The notes below the pieces were generated by a model that was not told the DNA's origin, did not search any database, and saw nothing but the letters and a program-made list of their open reading frames with translations. This document shows positions 6,060 to 14,314 of a stretch of 23,124 bases of DNA, piece by piece. The stretch comes from DAIDKA01 sp049792815 (GTDB taxonomy: Bacteria > Pseudomonadota > Gammaproteobacteria > Steroidobacterales > Steroidobacteraceae): contig JBARBG010000157.1 in assembly GCA_049792815.1 (NCBI GenBank), positions 1 through 23,124 of the forward strand, read 5' to 3'. Position numbers and translations under genes: made by a program. Numbering within the stretch: the first letter of the stretch is position 1; the number at the start of each line of letters is the position of its first letter.

Positions 6060-7156
6060 ACGGCGTGTGCGGGGACCTGCTGCGTAATGCAGTGAATGTT
6101 GCCGCCGCCCAGCAGGATCTCGCGGGCCGCAACGCCCACCACCTTGCGATCCGGAAACAGGCGCCGCAGGACGCGCGCGGCCGCGCGGTCGGTGCCGGGG
6201 TCGAGCAAGGGCATCACCAGGCCGCCATTGGCCAGGTAGAAGTTGATATAGCTGCCGGCCAGCCGCCAGCCCGCGACCCGCGCGTGAGAACCGCGCTTGC
6301 GCTGCACTCCGGAGGCTTCCCGCCGGGTCATGTACAGCGGACCGGGCGCCGGGACCTTGTGGACCCGCAGGCGCCGATCGCGCGCATCGCGCGCGGCCAG
6401 CAGCCGCTCCAGAGCATCCTTTGAAATCGCATGCTGCGGATCCTTAGGATCATCGCACCAGGTCACACACACTTCGCCGGGACGCACGAAGCAGGCCAGG
6501 TTGTCGATGTGACCATCGGTCTCGTCGTTGAACACACCGCTCCCCAGCCACAGGACGCGGGAAACACCCAGATACTGTCTCAGGTGTCCTTCGATCTGCG
6601 AACGGGTCAGGCCCGGGTTGCGATTGCGGTTGAGCAGACACTGCTCGGTGACCAGGGCGGTACCCTCGCCATCCACATGGATCGCACCGCCTTCGTTGAT
6701 CAGCGGAGCCCGGTAGCGCGCCAGGCCTTCGATCTCCAGAACCTTGCGGGCGACGTGATCATCGAGCTCCCAGGGCGCATACAGACCGCCGTCAACGCCG
6801 CCCCAGGCATTGAAAGGCCAGTCCACGCCGCGCAGCTCTCCGGTGGCATTGACCACGCCGGTGGGGCCGACATCGCGCATCCAGGCGTCATCGTGCGACA
6901 GTTCCACGACGCGGATGCGGGCCGGGAGCTGCGCGCGTGCCGAATCAAAGTGCGCCGCAGTCACACCCATGGTCACGGGTTCGAAACGCGCAATGGCGGT
7001 GGCCACCGCGGCGAATGCGGCCTGCGCGGGCTGCGCGCTGCGGCGCCAGTTGTCCGGCCGTTCCGGCCACAGCATCCAGCAGCCGGCGTGCGGCTCAGTT
7101 TCCGCCGGCATGCGGAAGCCATCCCGGGCCGGCGTGCCGGACAGGGTCACGGTCAT
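6056..7156 (-). CDS. aguA: Agmatine deiminase
   Basis: This enzyme hydrolyses agmatine to N-carbamoylputrescine and ammonia. The 366-residue product has family length and all hallmark motifs: DAWMRDVGPT (about 90-99), VDWPFNAWGGVDGGLY, NEGGAIHVDGEGT, LLNRNRNPGLT, NDETDGHIDN with the catalytic histidine, a RLAGSYINFYLANGG segment, and the nucleophile cysteine at 356 in GGGNIHCITQQ. It is the last gene of the ten-gene polyamine operon. Its ATG overlaps the stop of the upstream PLP enzyme as ATGA. The usual next enzyme, N-carbamoylputrescine amidohydrolase (AguB), is not in this window and must be elsewhere or absent. A peptidyl-arginine deiminase role is less likely given the complete agmatine deiminase signature. 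Confidence 0.93.
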   Translation of the reverse strand: MTVTLSGTPARDGFRMPAETEPHAGCWMLWPERPDNWRRSAQPAQAAFAAVATAIARFEPVTMGVTAAHFDSARAQLPARIRVVELSHDDAWMRDVGPTGVVNATGELRGVDWPFNAWGGVDGGLYAPWELDDHVARKVLEIEGLARYRAPLINEGGAIHVDGEGTALVTEQCLLNRNRNPGLTRSQIEGHLRQYLGVSRVLWLGSGVFNDETDGHIDNLACFVRPGEVCVTWCDDPKDPQHAISKDALERLLAARDARDRRLRVHKVPAPGPLYMTRREASGVQRKRGSHARVAGWRLAGSYINFYLANGGLVMPLLDPGTDRAAARVLRRLFPDRKVVGVAAREILLGGGNIHCITQQVPAHAV

Positions 7157-8325
7157 GGGCCGCTGCGTTCCAGCGCCTGATCCAGATCCGCGGTCAGGTC
7201 TTCAACATCCTCAAGCCCGATCGACAGGCGCGCGGTGCCCGCGCCCACCCCTGACATCTCGGACTGCTCGGCGGTCAGATCACGGCTGGACATCATCTGC
7301 GGTGGGACCACCAGCGACTCGGTGGAACCCAGACTCGCGGTGATCGAAAAGTACTGCAGAGCATCGGCGAACCGCCCGGCCGCCACCTCGCCCCCGCGCA
7401 CATCCAGCGTGACCACGGTGCCGAAGTGCTGCATCTGCCGTCGCGCCAGCTCATGCTGCGGGTGACTCGGCAACCCCGGATAGTGAACCTTCTCGACCCG
7501 CGGATGCACTGCCAGCCATTCGGCGATGTGCTGTGCCGCCCGGGTCTGTGCCTCGTACCGCAGGTAGTAGGTCTTCAGACCCCTCGCGATGAGGAAGGCT
7601 GCGTGCGGGTCCAGGATCGCACCCATGGTGCCGAACTCACCCCGCAAGCCACGGATGATGTCGCTGCGCGCGATGACCGCACCGCCCATGACATCGCCGG
7701 CGCCTGAGGCGTACTTGGTGAGACTGTGGATGAAGATGTCCAGCGGATACTGGCCGTGCTGGTGCAGGCCCGCGAAGGTGTTGTCGAGCACCGTCAGCGC
7801 GCCGTGCGCCTGCGCGAGCCTGGTGATCGCCTCGATGTCGGCCACCTTGGTCACCGGATTGGTCGGGGATTCGAAAACGACCAGGCGTGTCGGCGTGGTC
7901 CGCAGCACCCGCTCCACGCCCGCCAGATCCTCGATGGACAGCATGGTGCTGTTCACGCCAAAGCGGCCAAGCAGCCGGCGTATCAGGTAACGCGTGGGGT
8001 TGTAGGTTTCAACGAAGCACAGCACGTGATCGCCCTGGCGCGTAAGGGCCAGCAGCGCCTCGGCGATCGCCCCCACGCCGGAACCCGTGACCAGACAGTC
8101 ATCGCGACCCTGCATGGCGGCCAGCTGCAGCTCCAGTTGCCGGGTGGTCGGATTCGCGGCGCGCGAATAGAAGTACCCGGGCCGGTCGCCGCGCAGAAAC
8201 TCAAGGGTGTCATCCAGAGTCTCGAATTCGAACTTCACCGACTGATAGATGGGCATCACCAGCGGCCGGTTGCCCGCCGGCAGTTTCACCTCAGGTGGAT
8301 GATTGACGCTCGTGGATTTTTTCAT
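7153..8325 (-). CDS. Cys/Met-metabolism PLP-dependent enzyme (cystathionine gamma-synthase / gamma-lyase family)
   Basis: This 390-residue protein belongs to the trans-sulfuration enzyme family, which carries out beta- or gamma-elimination or replacement on cysteine, homocysteine, methionine or cystathionine-type substrates. It shows YFYSRAANPT (51-60, cofactor phosphate contact from the neighbouring subunit), TGSGVGAIAEAL (80-91), VFESPTNP (150-157), the cofactor aspartate at 181 in LDNTFA, the Schiff-base lysine at 204 in HSLTKYASG, and a C-terminal SLGSTESLVVPP and RLSIGLEDVEDL. The exact substrate cannot be read from the sequence; the SLTKYASGAGDVMGG variant differs from the common SATKYLGGHSD form. 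It overlaps both operon neighbours by 4 bp (ATGA), so production is coupled to the aminotransferase and to agmatine deiminase. Its role in a polyamine operon is unclear. Confidence 0.85.
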   Translation of the reverse strand: MKKSTSVNHPPEVKLPAGNRPLVMPIYQSVKFEFETLDDTLEFLRGDRPGYFYSRAANPTTRQLELQLAAMQGRDDCLVTGSGVGAIAEALLALTRQGDHVLCFVETYNPTRYLIRRLLGRFGVNSTMLSIEDLAGVERVLRTTPTRLVVFESPTNPVTKVADIEAITRLAQAHGALTVLDNTFAGLHQHGQYPLDIFIHSLTKYASGAGDVMGGAVIARSDIIRGLRGEFGTMGAILDPHAAFLIARGLKTYYLRYEAQTRAAQHIAEWLAVHPRVEKVHYPGLPSHPQHELARRQMQHFGTVVTLDVRGGEVAAGRFADALQYFSITASLGSTESLVVPPQMMSSRDLTAEQSEMSGVGAGTARLSIGLEDVEDLTADLDQALERSGP

Positions 8326-9509
8326 TTGGCGAACTCAAGCAGACGGGTGACGGCCTGGGCAAGGGTAGCATCACGCTTGGCGACACACAGTCGCACGAAG
8401 GGCATGGGGGGCGCAGCGACGTAAAATGGCGACAGTGGGATGGTGGCGACGCCCGCCTTGACGAGCAGTTCCTCGGCGAAGTGCACATCGGCCTGCGGCG
8501 GCAGTCCCTGCGGCGGCGCGGCGTGGCCCGGCAGCGCACTGAAATCAAGCAGCTGGAAAAAAGTGCCCTGCGCCGGAGGCAATCTGAAGGCCGATTGCGC
8601 CAGGCCCTGCCGCAGCAGGTCACGCTTGGCCTGAAAGAACCCCGACAGCTCGCTCCACACCTGCGGTTTTTCCTGCAGGTACTGCGCAATGGCCTGCTGC
8701 AGCGGTGTTGCAATGGTGAAGGTATTGAACTGGTGCACCCGCCGCAGCTCCACTGTCAGGGCCGGGGGCGCAATGCAATAGCCCACGCGCCAGCCGGTGG
8801 CATGCAGCGTCTTGCCAAATGAGAACACCACGAATGAGCGCGCCGCAAGTTCCGCGTGCGCCACCACGGAGTGATGTCTGCGCCCGTCATACATGACGTG
8901 CTCATAGACCTCATCGGACAGCACCAGTATGTCGCGCTGCCGGATCAGTGCCGCGAGTGCCTCAAGGTCCGCGGCACTCGCCACCGTGCAGCTGGGATTG
9001 TGGGGTGAGTTGATGATGATCAGGCGCGTGCGCGGCGTGATGCTCGCCGCGACCCGCTCCCAGTCATAGGCGAAGTCCGGCGGCAGCAGCGGGATGTGCA
9101 CGCAGCGACCGCCCGCAAGACGGATGGCGGGATCGTAGGAGTCGTATGCGGGATCGAAGACCAGGACCTCATCCCCGGCGCCGACCACGGCCTGGATGGC
9201 CGAAAAGATGGCCTCCGTGGCCCCCAGGGTCACCGTGATTTCGGATTCCCAGTCGCGCACAACGCCGTAGGTGGCCTGCAGTTTGCGGGCGATGACCTGG
9301 CGTAGCACCAGCGAGCCTTCCATCGGGGCGTACTGGTTGTGCCCTTCACGCACCGCCTGCCCCAGCAGCTCGCCGATCCGCGGATCGATATCGTAGTCTG
9401 GAAATCCCTGTCCGAGATTCAGCGCCCCCAGTTCGCGGGCGCGACGCGACATGACCGTAAAGATCGTGGTACCCACATCGGGCAATTTGCTGCGCCCGAA
9501 CTCAGTCAT
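8322..9509 (-). CDS. Class I/II PLP aminotransferase, methionine / kynurenine aminotransferase (YbdL) type
   Basis: The 395-residue product is a fold type I aminotransferase. Motifs include LNLGQGFPDYDIDP (30-43), the NQYAPMEG segment (58-65), a TLGATEAIF cofactor loop (94-102), NSPHNP (167-172), LSDEVYEH (197-204) and the Schiff-base lysine at 233 in SFGKTLHATGWRVGY. The FPDYD start and GKTLHATGWRVGY are typical of the methionine/kynurenine aminotransferase group (YbdL, KAT I). The likely donor is methionine, glutamine or an aromatic amino acid with a 2-oxo acid acceptor. The ATG at 9509 is chosen because it overlaps the glucokinase stop as ATGA and begins right before the family's conserved N-terminus; longer starts lie inside that gene. 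Methionine salvage, which consumes the by-product of spermidine synthesis, is one possible link to polyamines. Confidence 0.85.
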   Translation of the reverse strand: MTEFGRSKLPDVGTTIFTVMSRRARELGALNLGQGFPDYDIDPRIGELLGQAVREGHNQYAPMEGSLVLRQVIARKLQATYGVVRDWESEITVTLGATEAIFSAIQAVVGAGDEVLVFDPAYDSYDPAIRLAGGRCVHIPLLPPDFAYDWERVAASITPRTRLIIINSPHNPSCTVASAADLEALAALIRQRDILVLSDEVYEHVMYDGRRHHSVVAHAELAARSFVVFSFGKTLHATGWRVGYCIAPPALTVELRRVHQFNTFTIATPLQQAIAQYLQEKPQVWSELSGFFQAKRDLLRQGLAQSAFRLPPAQGTFFQLLDFSALPGHAAPPQGLPPQADVHFAEELLVKAGVATIPLSPFYVAAPPMPFVRLCVAKRDATLAQAVTRLLEFAK

Positions 9510-10249
9510 GAGTCGCTGCTTGCCATGGCCGCACCGATGACGCCCGCCTGCCCGGCGAAATGCGCCGGACGCAGCTGTGCCTCGCATCTGAGCAGGTTCG
9601 AGAATTCCGCATAACGCTCACTGACGGCGCCCCCCAGGATGATCACGTCGGGCCAGAACAATGCATGCACCCGTGCCAGATACACATTCACCCGTTCGCT
9701 CCACGCGGGGAAGTCGAGCTGCAACGCGGTGCGCACCTGCGCGGACGCAAACTTCTCGGCATCCATGCCGTTCAATTCCATGTGCCCGAGCTCGGTGTTC
9801 GGATACAGCCTGCCGTCCACAAACAGCGCCGAGCCGATGCCGGTGCCGAAGGTGAGCATCATGGCGGTACCCTTCACATCCTTGCCCGCGCCCCAGCGCA
9901 TCTCGGCGATCCCGGCCGCATCGGCGTCATTCAGGAACACCACCCGACGGTTGAGGGCCCTGCCGACTACCGCGGCGCCGTTGGCGCCCAGCCAGGAATG
10001 ATCGATATTCGCGGCGGTGCGGATCACCCCGTCGCGCACCACGCTGGGAAAGGCGACGCCCACACTGCCCTGAGCCTGCGGCAGGCGCGCGGCGAGATCC
10101 GCAATGACCGCGGCCAGACGTTCCGGTGTCGAGGGCTTGGGCGTGGCTGCCGCAATCATCTCACCCAGCAATTGCCCCGTCGTCACGTCCACCACGCCCG
10201 CCTTCACTGACGAGCCGCCGACATCGATTCCCAGGTGGTACTGACTCAT
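9506..10249 (-). CDS. ppgK: Polyphosphate glucokinase-type sugar kinase
   Basis: The 247-residue product is a small ROK-like kinase of the polyphosphate glucokinase type, which phosphorylates glucose from inorganic polyphosphate and, in some members, ATP. The N-terminal phosphate loop LGIDVGGSSVKAG spans residues 6-18. FLNDADAAGIAE (105-116) carries the catalytic aspartate, FGTGIGSALFVDG is the second nucleotide loop, and PNTELGHMELNG ends the core. The cysteine-rich zinc motif of standard ROK kinases is missing, as expected for PpgK. The ATG at 10249 follows an AAGGCGGTCGC segment that provides a ribosome binding site; longer starts would lie in the potI 3' end. It sits 23 bp after potI and overlaps the aminotransferase. 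A glucokinase is unexpected inside a polyamine operon. Confidence 0.85.
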   Translation of the reverse strand: MSQYHLGIDVGGSSVKAGVVDVTTGQLLGEMIAAATPKPSTPERLAAVIADLAARLPQAQGSVGVAFPSVVRDGVIRTAANIDHSWLGANGAAVVGRALNRRVVFLNDADAAGIAEMRWGAGKDVKGTAMMLTFGTGIGSALFVDGRLYPNTELGHMELNGMDAEKFASAQVRTALQLDFPAWSERVNVYLARVHALFWPDVIILGGAVSERYAEFSNLLRCEAQLRPAHFAGQAGVIGAAMASSDS

Positions 10250-10272
10250 GCGACCGCCTTCGAACATTGTCT

Positions 10273-11121
10273 TCACTGGTTGGCGGCGACGGCCAGCTGC
10301 ATGTCGCGCTCGCGCCTGCGGTGCTGGTATCGCATCCAAAACGCCGACAAGGTGATGCCCGTCGCCACGAGCAGGACCATGATGGTGGCCAGTGCGTTCA
10401 CGTCGGGACTGACCCCCAGGCGCACTTTGGAAAATATCACCATCGGCAGGGTACTGGAGCCGGGCCCGGCGACGAACTGGGTGATGACCAGATCATCCCA
10501 CGACAGGGTGAAGGACAGCAGCCAGCCCGATACCAGTGCCGGCGCCACCAGCGGCAGGGTGATGCGCCGGAAAACCGTCCCGGGTCTGGCCCCCAAATCC
10601 AGCGCCGCCTCCTCCAGCGATTCATCGAATCCCACCAGGCGCGATTGCACTACCACCGCAACGTATGCAGTGCAGAAGGTAATGTGGGCCAGAGTGATGG
10701 TGACCATGCCCGTGCCGCGCGGCCAGCCGATGGCCTGCTGCAAGGTGATGAACAGCAGCAGCAGGGCAAGACCGGTGATGACCTCGGGCATAACCAGCGG
10801 AGCGGTGGTCATGCCCACCAGCAGCGTACGGCCGCGGAACGGCCCGAAGCGTGCCAGCGCCACCCCGGTGAGCGTTCCGAGCACCACGGCCCCGCTCGCG
10901 GCGATCAGGGCGATGCGGATCGAGAGCCAGGCGGCGTCCAGGATTTCATCATTGCCCAGCAACTCGGCGTACCACTTCAGCGTCGGCGAATGCGCCGCGT
11001 CCCACACCGTCACCAGGCGTGAGTTGTTAAGCGAGAACACCATCATGGAAAGGATGGGAGCGTAGAGGAATGTCAGTCCCACCCCCAGCATGGTGCGCGC
11101 AAACCAGCGCGAGCTGCTCAT
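10273..11121 (-). CDS. potI: Putrescine/polyamine ABC transporter permease, PotI/PotC type
   Basis: One of two inner-membrane permeases of the polyamine importer. The 282-residue product has the PotI/PotC layout: a first helix near 12-30, YAPILSMMVFSLNNSR (a very typical segment), four or five more helices, and a cytoplasmic EAA coupling loop at about 170-190 (EEAALDLGARPGTVFRRITLP) that docks on the ATPase. WDDLVITQFVAGPGSSTLP also matches PotI/PotC. The start overlaps the potH stop as ATGA, so the two permeases are made in a fixed ratio. Together with PotF, PotG and PotH it forms a complete importer. PotI rather than PotC is preferred because the partner proteins resemble the putrescine system. 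Confidence 0.9.
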   Translation of the reverse strand: MSSSRWFARTMLGVGLTFLYAPILSMMVFSLNNSRLVTVWDAAHSPTLKWYAELLGNDEILDAAWLSIRIALIAASGAVVLGTLTGVALARFGPFRGRTLLVGMTTAPLVMPEVITGLALLLLFITLQQAIGWPRGTGMVTITLAHITFCTAYVAVVVQSRLVGFDESLEEAALDLGARPGTVFRRITLPLVAPALVSGWLLSFTLSWDDLVITQFVAGPGSSTLPMVIFSKVRLGVSPDVNALATIMVLLVATGITLSAFWMRYQHRRRERDMQLAVAANQ

Positions 11122-12023
11122 GGGTGACTCTCGATCTGACGGCGGCCGGAGTGCTGGAACAGCATGATCGGCACCACCAGCAGCAGCAGCATGAGGATGG
11201 CGACGGCACTGGCCAGTGGCCAGTCGCGGTTCTCGAAGAACTCATCCGACAGCACGCGGCCGATCATCAGCTGGTCGGTTCGCCCGAGGAGCGAGGGCAC
11301 GACGTACTCCCCTACTGCCGGAATGAAGACCAGCAGGGACCCAGCGATGATGCCGGGCAGCGATTGCGGCAGGGTCACGCGCACGAATGCGGTGAAGGGC
11401 CGGGCCCCCAGGTCCGCCGCCGCCTCCAGCAGCGCCATATCATGCTTTTCCAGGTTCGCGTACAGCGGCAGGATCATGAACGGCAGGTACGAGTACACGA
11501 TGCCCACGTACACCGCGAAGTCCGTCTGCAGCAGGGTCAGGGGCTGGTGGATGACCCCAAGGTACAGCAGGACGTTGTTGATGACTCCGTTGTGCTTGAG
11601 CAGTCCGATCCAGGCATAGACGCGCAGCAGAAAGGAGGTCCAGAACGGCAGCACGATGAGCATCAGCAGCGCGCTGCGCCAGGTCCCCTGGGCGCGGGCG
11701 ATGACATAGGCCATGGGGTAGCCCAAGAGCAGACACAGCAGCGTCGAAACCGCGGCGACCTTCAGCGAATACAGGTACGCACTGATGTACAGCGGATCGG
11801 TGAACAGAAAGGCATAGTTGCTGAAGTGCAGCGCCGGGTGCGGCAGTCCGTTGATCCATTCGAGCAACGGCGCGTAGGGCGGAATCGTCAGCCGCTCCTG
11901 CGAAAACGACAGCTTCAGTACGATCAGGAAGGGCAGCAGGAACAGCAGCATCAGCCAAACCATCGGCACGCCCAGCACCAGCCGGCGTCCGCGTTGGTTC
12001 ACGCTTTGAAGATTCTGTGGCAT
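11118..12023 (-). CDS. potH: Putrescine/polyamine ABC transporter permease, PotH/PotB type
   Basis: The 301-residue product is the other importer permease. It has about six membrane helices beginning at residues 15-40 (GVPMVWLMLLFLLPFLIVLK), the LKLSFSQ segment typical of PotB/PotH, LPFWTSFLLRVYAWIGLLKHNG (125-146) and an EAA loop at about 200-220 (EAAADLGARPFTAFVRVTLPQ). The potG stop lies 2 bp upstream of its ATG, and its own stop overlaps the potI start. The insertion TIPPYAPLLEW after the first helix is like PotH/PotB loops that face the binding protein. Exact substrate range (putrescine, spermidine or both) cannot be settled from the permease alone. Confidence 0.9.
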   Translation of the reverse strand: MPQNLQSVNQRGRRLVLGVPMVWLMLLFLLPFLIVLKLSFSQERLTIPPYAPLLEWINGLPHPALHFSNYAFLFTDPLYISAYLYSLKVAAVSTLLCLLLGYPMAYVIARAQGTWRSALLMLIVLPFWTSFLLRVYAWIGLLKHNGVINNVLLYLGVIHQPLTLLQTDFAVYVGIVYSYLPFMILPLYANLEKHDMALLEAAADLGARPFTAFVRVTLPQSLPGIIAGSLLVFIPAVGEYVVPSLLGRTDQLMIGRVLSDEFFENRDWPLASAVAILMLLLLVVPIMLFQHSGRRQIESHP

Positions 12024-12025
12024 CG

Positions 12026-13165
12026 CTATTCCGTCAGGACCACGGGGCTGCCGGGCTGCCAGGAGAGGTACACCACCTCTTCCGGGCCGACGCGTTGCTC
12101 GGCATCGCGTGCCGAGTTCGGCAGCGTGACCCGCACCTCGCGGCCCGAATCCAGCGCCACCAGGTACACCGACGCATCGCCCATGTAGGCGATGGCGCGA
12201 ACGCGTCCGCGGGCCACATTCTCGGAGTCCGGGGTCACCGCGGCGAGCCCCGGGGGCTGGCGGCTCATGGAGATCTTCTCCGGCCTCACGGCCGCCCAGA
12301 CCGTGGCATCGCGGTCCGCCGGCAGTTGCCTGTCGACCCTGATCACGCAGCCCAGTTCATTGCAGCGGATGCGCTGGCGCGGCGCGGACTCGCCCAGCAC
12401 CTGGCCTTCAAACAAATTGACCGAGCCGATGAAGTCGGCGATGAAGCGGGTGCCCGGGGACTCGTAGATCTGCGACGGCGTACCCACCTGGACGATGCGG
12501 CCGTGGTTCATGACGCCCATGCGCGTTGACAGCGTCATGGCCTCCTCCTGGTCATGGGTCACGACGATGAAAGTCACGCCAAGGGCCTTTTGGATATTGA
12601 TGAGTTCGAACTGGGTATGCTCGCGCAGCTTCCTGTCCAGGGCCGCCAGCGGCTCATCCAGCAGCAGCAGCTTCGGCCGCTTGACCAGCGAGCGCGCCAG
12701 GGCGATCCGTTGTCGCTGGCCACCTGAGAGCTGGTGCGGCTTGCGGTGGCCGAAGCTGCCCATTTTCACGATGTCGAGGATTTCCCCGACGCGCCGCCTG
12801 ATCTCATCGCGACGCAGACCCTCCTGTTCCAGGCCGAAGGCAATGTTCTTCTCCACGCTCATGTGGGGAAACAGCGCATAGGACTGGAACATCATGTTCA
12901 CGGGCCTTTCGTACGGTGGCACCGTGCTCATGTCACGCCCATCGACCAGGACCCTGCCGGCGCTTGGCGTCTCGAACCCGGCCAGCACGCGCAACAGCGT
13001 CGTCTTGCCCGATCCCGATCCGCCCAGCAGGCAGAAGATCTCGCCCTTATGGATGTCGAGGCTGACATCATCCACCGCGACGAAATCGTCGAAGCGCTTG
13101 CTGACATTTTCGATGCGCACGTACGCCGGCTGCGCCATGGAATCCACTGCTGGTTGTTGGTTCAC
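12026..13165 (-). CDS. potG: Polyamine ABC transporter ATP-binding subunit, PotG/PotA type
   Basis: The 379-residue ATPase powers polyamine import. The ATPase domain (about 15-250) has a Walker A GGSGSGKTT at 48-56, the Q-loop FQSYALFPHMSV near 93-104, the LSGGQRQRIA signature at 146-155, Walker B LLLLDEP at 166-172 and the switch histidine at 204 (VVTHDQEEAM). The C-terminal third (about 280-379) is a TOBE-type regulatory domain with RPEKISM and a terminal VYLSWQPGSPVVL. The GTG at 13165 has an AAGG site 7 nt upstream and lies 9 bp after the potF stop. An ATG at 13138 (MAQPAY) is a possible alternative start with a weaker site. Confidence 0.92.
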   Translation of the reverse strand: MNQQPAVDSMAQPAYVRIENVSKRFDDFVAVDDVSLDIHKGEIFCLLGGSGSGKTTLLRVLAGFETPSAGRVLVDGRDMSTVPPYERPVNMMFQSYALFPHMSVEKNIAFGLEQEGLRRDEIRRRVGEILDIVKMGSFGHRKPHQLSGGQRQRIALARSLVKRPKLLLLDEPLAALDRKLREHTQFELINIQKALGVTFIVVTHDQEEAMTLSTRMGVMNHGRIVQVGTPSQIYESPGTRFIADFIGSVNLFEGQVLGESAPRQRIRCNELGCVIRVDRQLPADRDATVWAAVRPEKISMSRQPPGLAAVTPDSENVARGRVRAIAYMGDASVYLVALDSGREVRVTLPNSARDAEQRVGPEEVVYLSWQPGSPVVLTE

Positions 13166-13174
13166 CGTTGCGCC

Positions 13175-14278
13175 TTATTCGCCGGTCTTGAAGCGCGTCC
13201 ACATGCGGTTCAGCAACCGGGTGAACTGCGGGGTTTTGGCCAGTTCCGGCACCAGTTTCGCGCGCACCTGCGGCGGCGGATAGATGCCCGGATCGTTCCT
13301 GACGGCGCTCTGCAGCGCCTCGAACGCCGGATCGTCGCCATTGGCATACTTGAGGTAATTGCTGTTGCGCGCGGCGATTTGCGGGCGCAACAGGAAATTG
13401 ATGAACAGGTGCGCGTTCCTCACATGCGGCGCATCGGCCGGGATCGCCACCATGTCGAAGTTGCGCATCGCACCCTCCTTGGGGATGTGGTACGCCAGTT
13501 CAATACCCCGCCCGGCCTCCAAGGCCCGGTCGTGTGCCTGTTTCACGTCCCCCGACCAGCCCATCGCCAGGCAGATCTCGCCATTGGCCAGGTCATCGAT
13601 GTACCGCGATGAATGGACGTAGCGGATGTAGGGCCGTATGGCCAGCAGCGCCTTTTCCCCGGCCTGCAGATCCGCCGGCGATTCGCTGTTTGGATTGCGG
13701 CCCAGGTACAACAGCACCGCGCCCAGCATTTCCGTGGGTGTGTCCAGCATGGACACGCCGCAATCCTTGAATTTCGACACTACTGCGGGATCGAAGATCA
13801 TGCGCAGGGAATCCACCGGCGCATCCGGCATCCGCTCGCGGATCTTGGCCACGTTGTAGCCGGGGCCCGAGGTGATCCACATATAGTCGACGCCGTATTC
13901 ATTGCCAGGATTGTAGACCGCGGACTCGCGCGCCACTTCCGGATCCACGTACCTGAGATTCGGCAGCAGCGCCTTGTTGAGCTTCTGATAGACGCCGGCC
14001 GTGATCTGGCGTTGCAGGAAGGGCCCCGAGGGAGCCACAACGTCAAAGTTTGAATGCCCCATGAGCATCTTCGTCTCCAGCACCTCGTTGGAGTCGAAAA
14101 CGTCATAGTTGACCTTGATGCGGTATTCGCGCTCGAAATCCTCGATGACCCCCGGGGCGACATAGTCCGACCACTGGTAGACGTTCAGCACCTTGTCGTC
14201 GGCGGCTGAACCGGCGCTGCAGCCGGCCAGGCACAGCGCCAGTGCGCACACTGCGATGAGAGTACGGAGGTTTCCCAT
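13175..14278 (-). CDS. potF: Polyamine-binding lipoprotein, PotF type
   Basis: This 367-residue protein captures putrescine or spermidine for the importer. It resembles E. coli PotF throughout: VYQWSDYVAPGVIEDFE (residues 33-49, with the substrate-contacting W-S-D), YDVFDSNEVLETKM, FDVVAPSGPFLQRQ, GWSGDVKQAHDRA, IPKEGAMRNFDMVAIPADA and FINFLLRP. NDPGIYPPPQVRAKL near the C-terminus is also characteristic. The odd point is the signal peptide, ALALCLAGC, which ends in a lipobox with cysteine at residue 20. The protein would thus be lipid-anchored rather than free in the periplasm; serine at +2 would by the usual rule send it to the outer membrane. A weak AGG site precedes the ATG. It follows puuA after 36 bp. 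Confidence 0.92.
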   Translation of the reverse strand: MGNLRTLIAVCALALCLAGCSAGSAADDKVLNVYQWSDYVAPGVIEDFEREYRIKVNYDVFDSNEVLETKMLMGHSNFDVVAPSGPFLQRQITAGVYQKLNKALLPNLRYVDPEVARESAVYNPGNEYGVDYMWITSGPGYNVAKIRERMPDAPVDSLRMIFDPAVVSKFKDCGVSMLDTPTEMLGAVLLYLGRNPNSESPADLQAGEKALLAIRPYIRYVHSSRYIDDLANGEICLAMGWSGDVKQAHDRALEAGRGIELAYHIPKEGAMRNFDMVAIPADAPHVRNAHLFINFLLRPQIAARNSNYLKYANGDDPAFEALQSAVRNDPGIYPPPQVRAKLVPELAKTPQFTRLLNRMWTRFKTGE

Positions 14279-14314
14279 TAACCTATAGTACCGCCGGCCG
14301 CTGCGCCCATACCC

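Noticed and set aside
9506..10249. Calling the sugar kinase a standard ROK glucokinase or repressor
   Set aside because: The ROK zinc cysteine motif and any N-terminal DNA-binding domain are missing, while FLNDADAAG and FGTGIGSALF fit polyphosphate glucokinase.
10126..11022. Long plus-strand open frames opposite the potH/potI/ppgK genes
   Set aside because: Glutamine/arginine/histidine-rich, low-complexity translations with no family motifs. They are frame shadows of GC-rich genes on the other strand, as are similar frames at 11070-12188 and 14333-15520.
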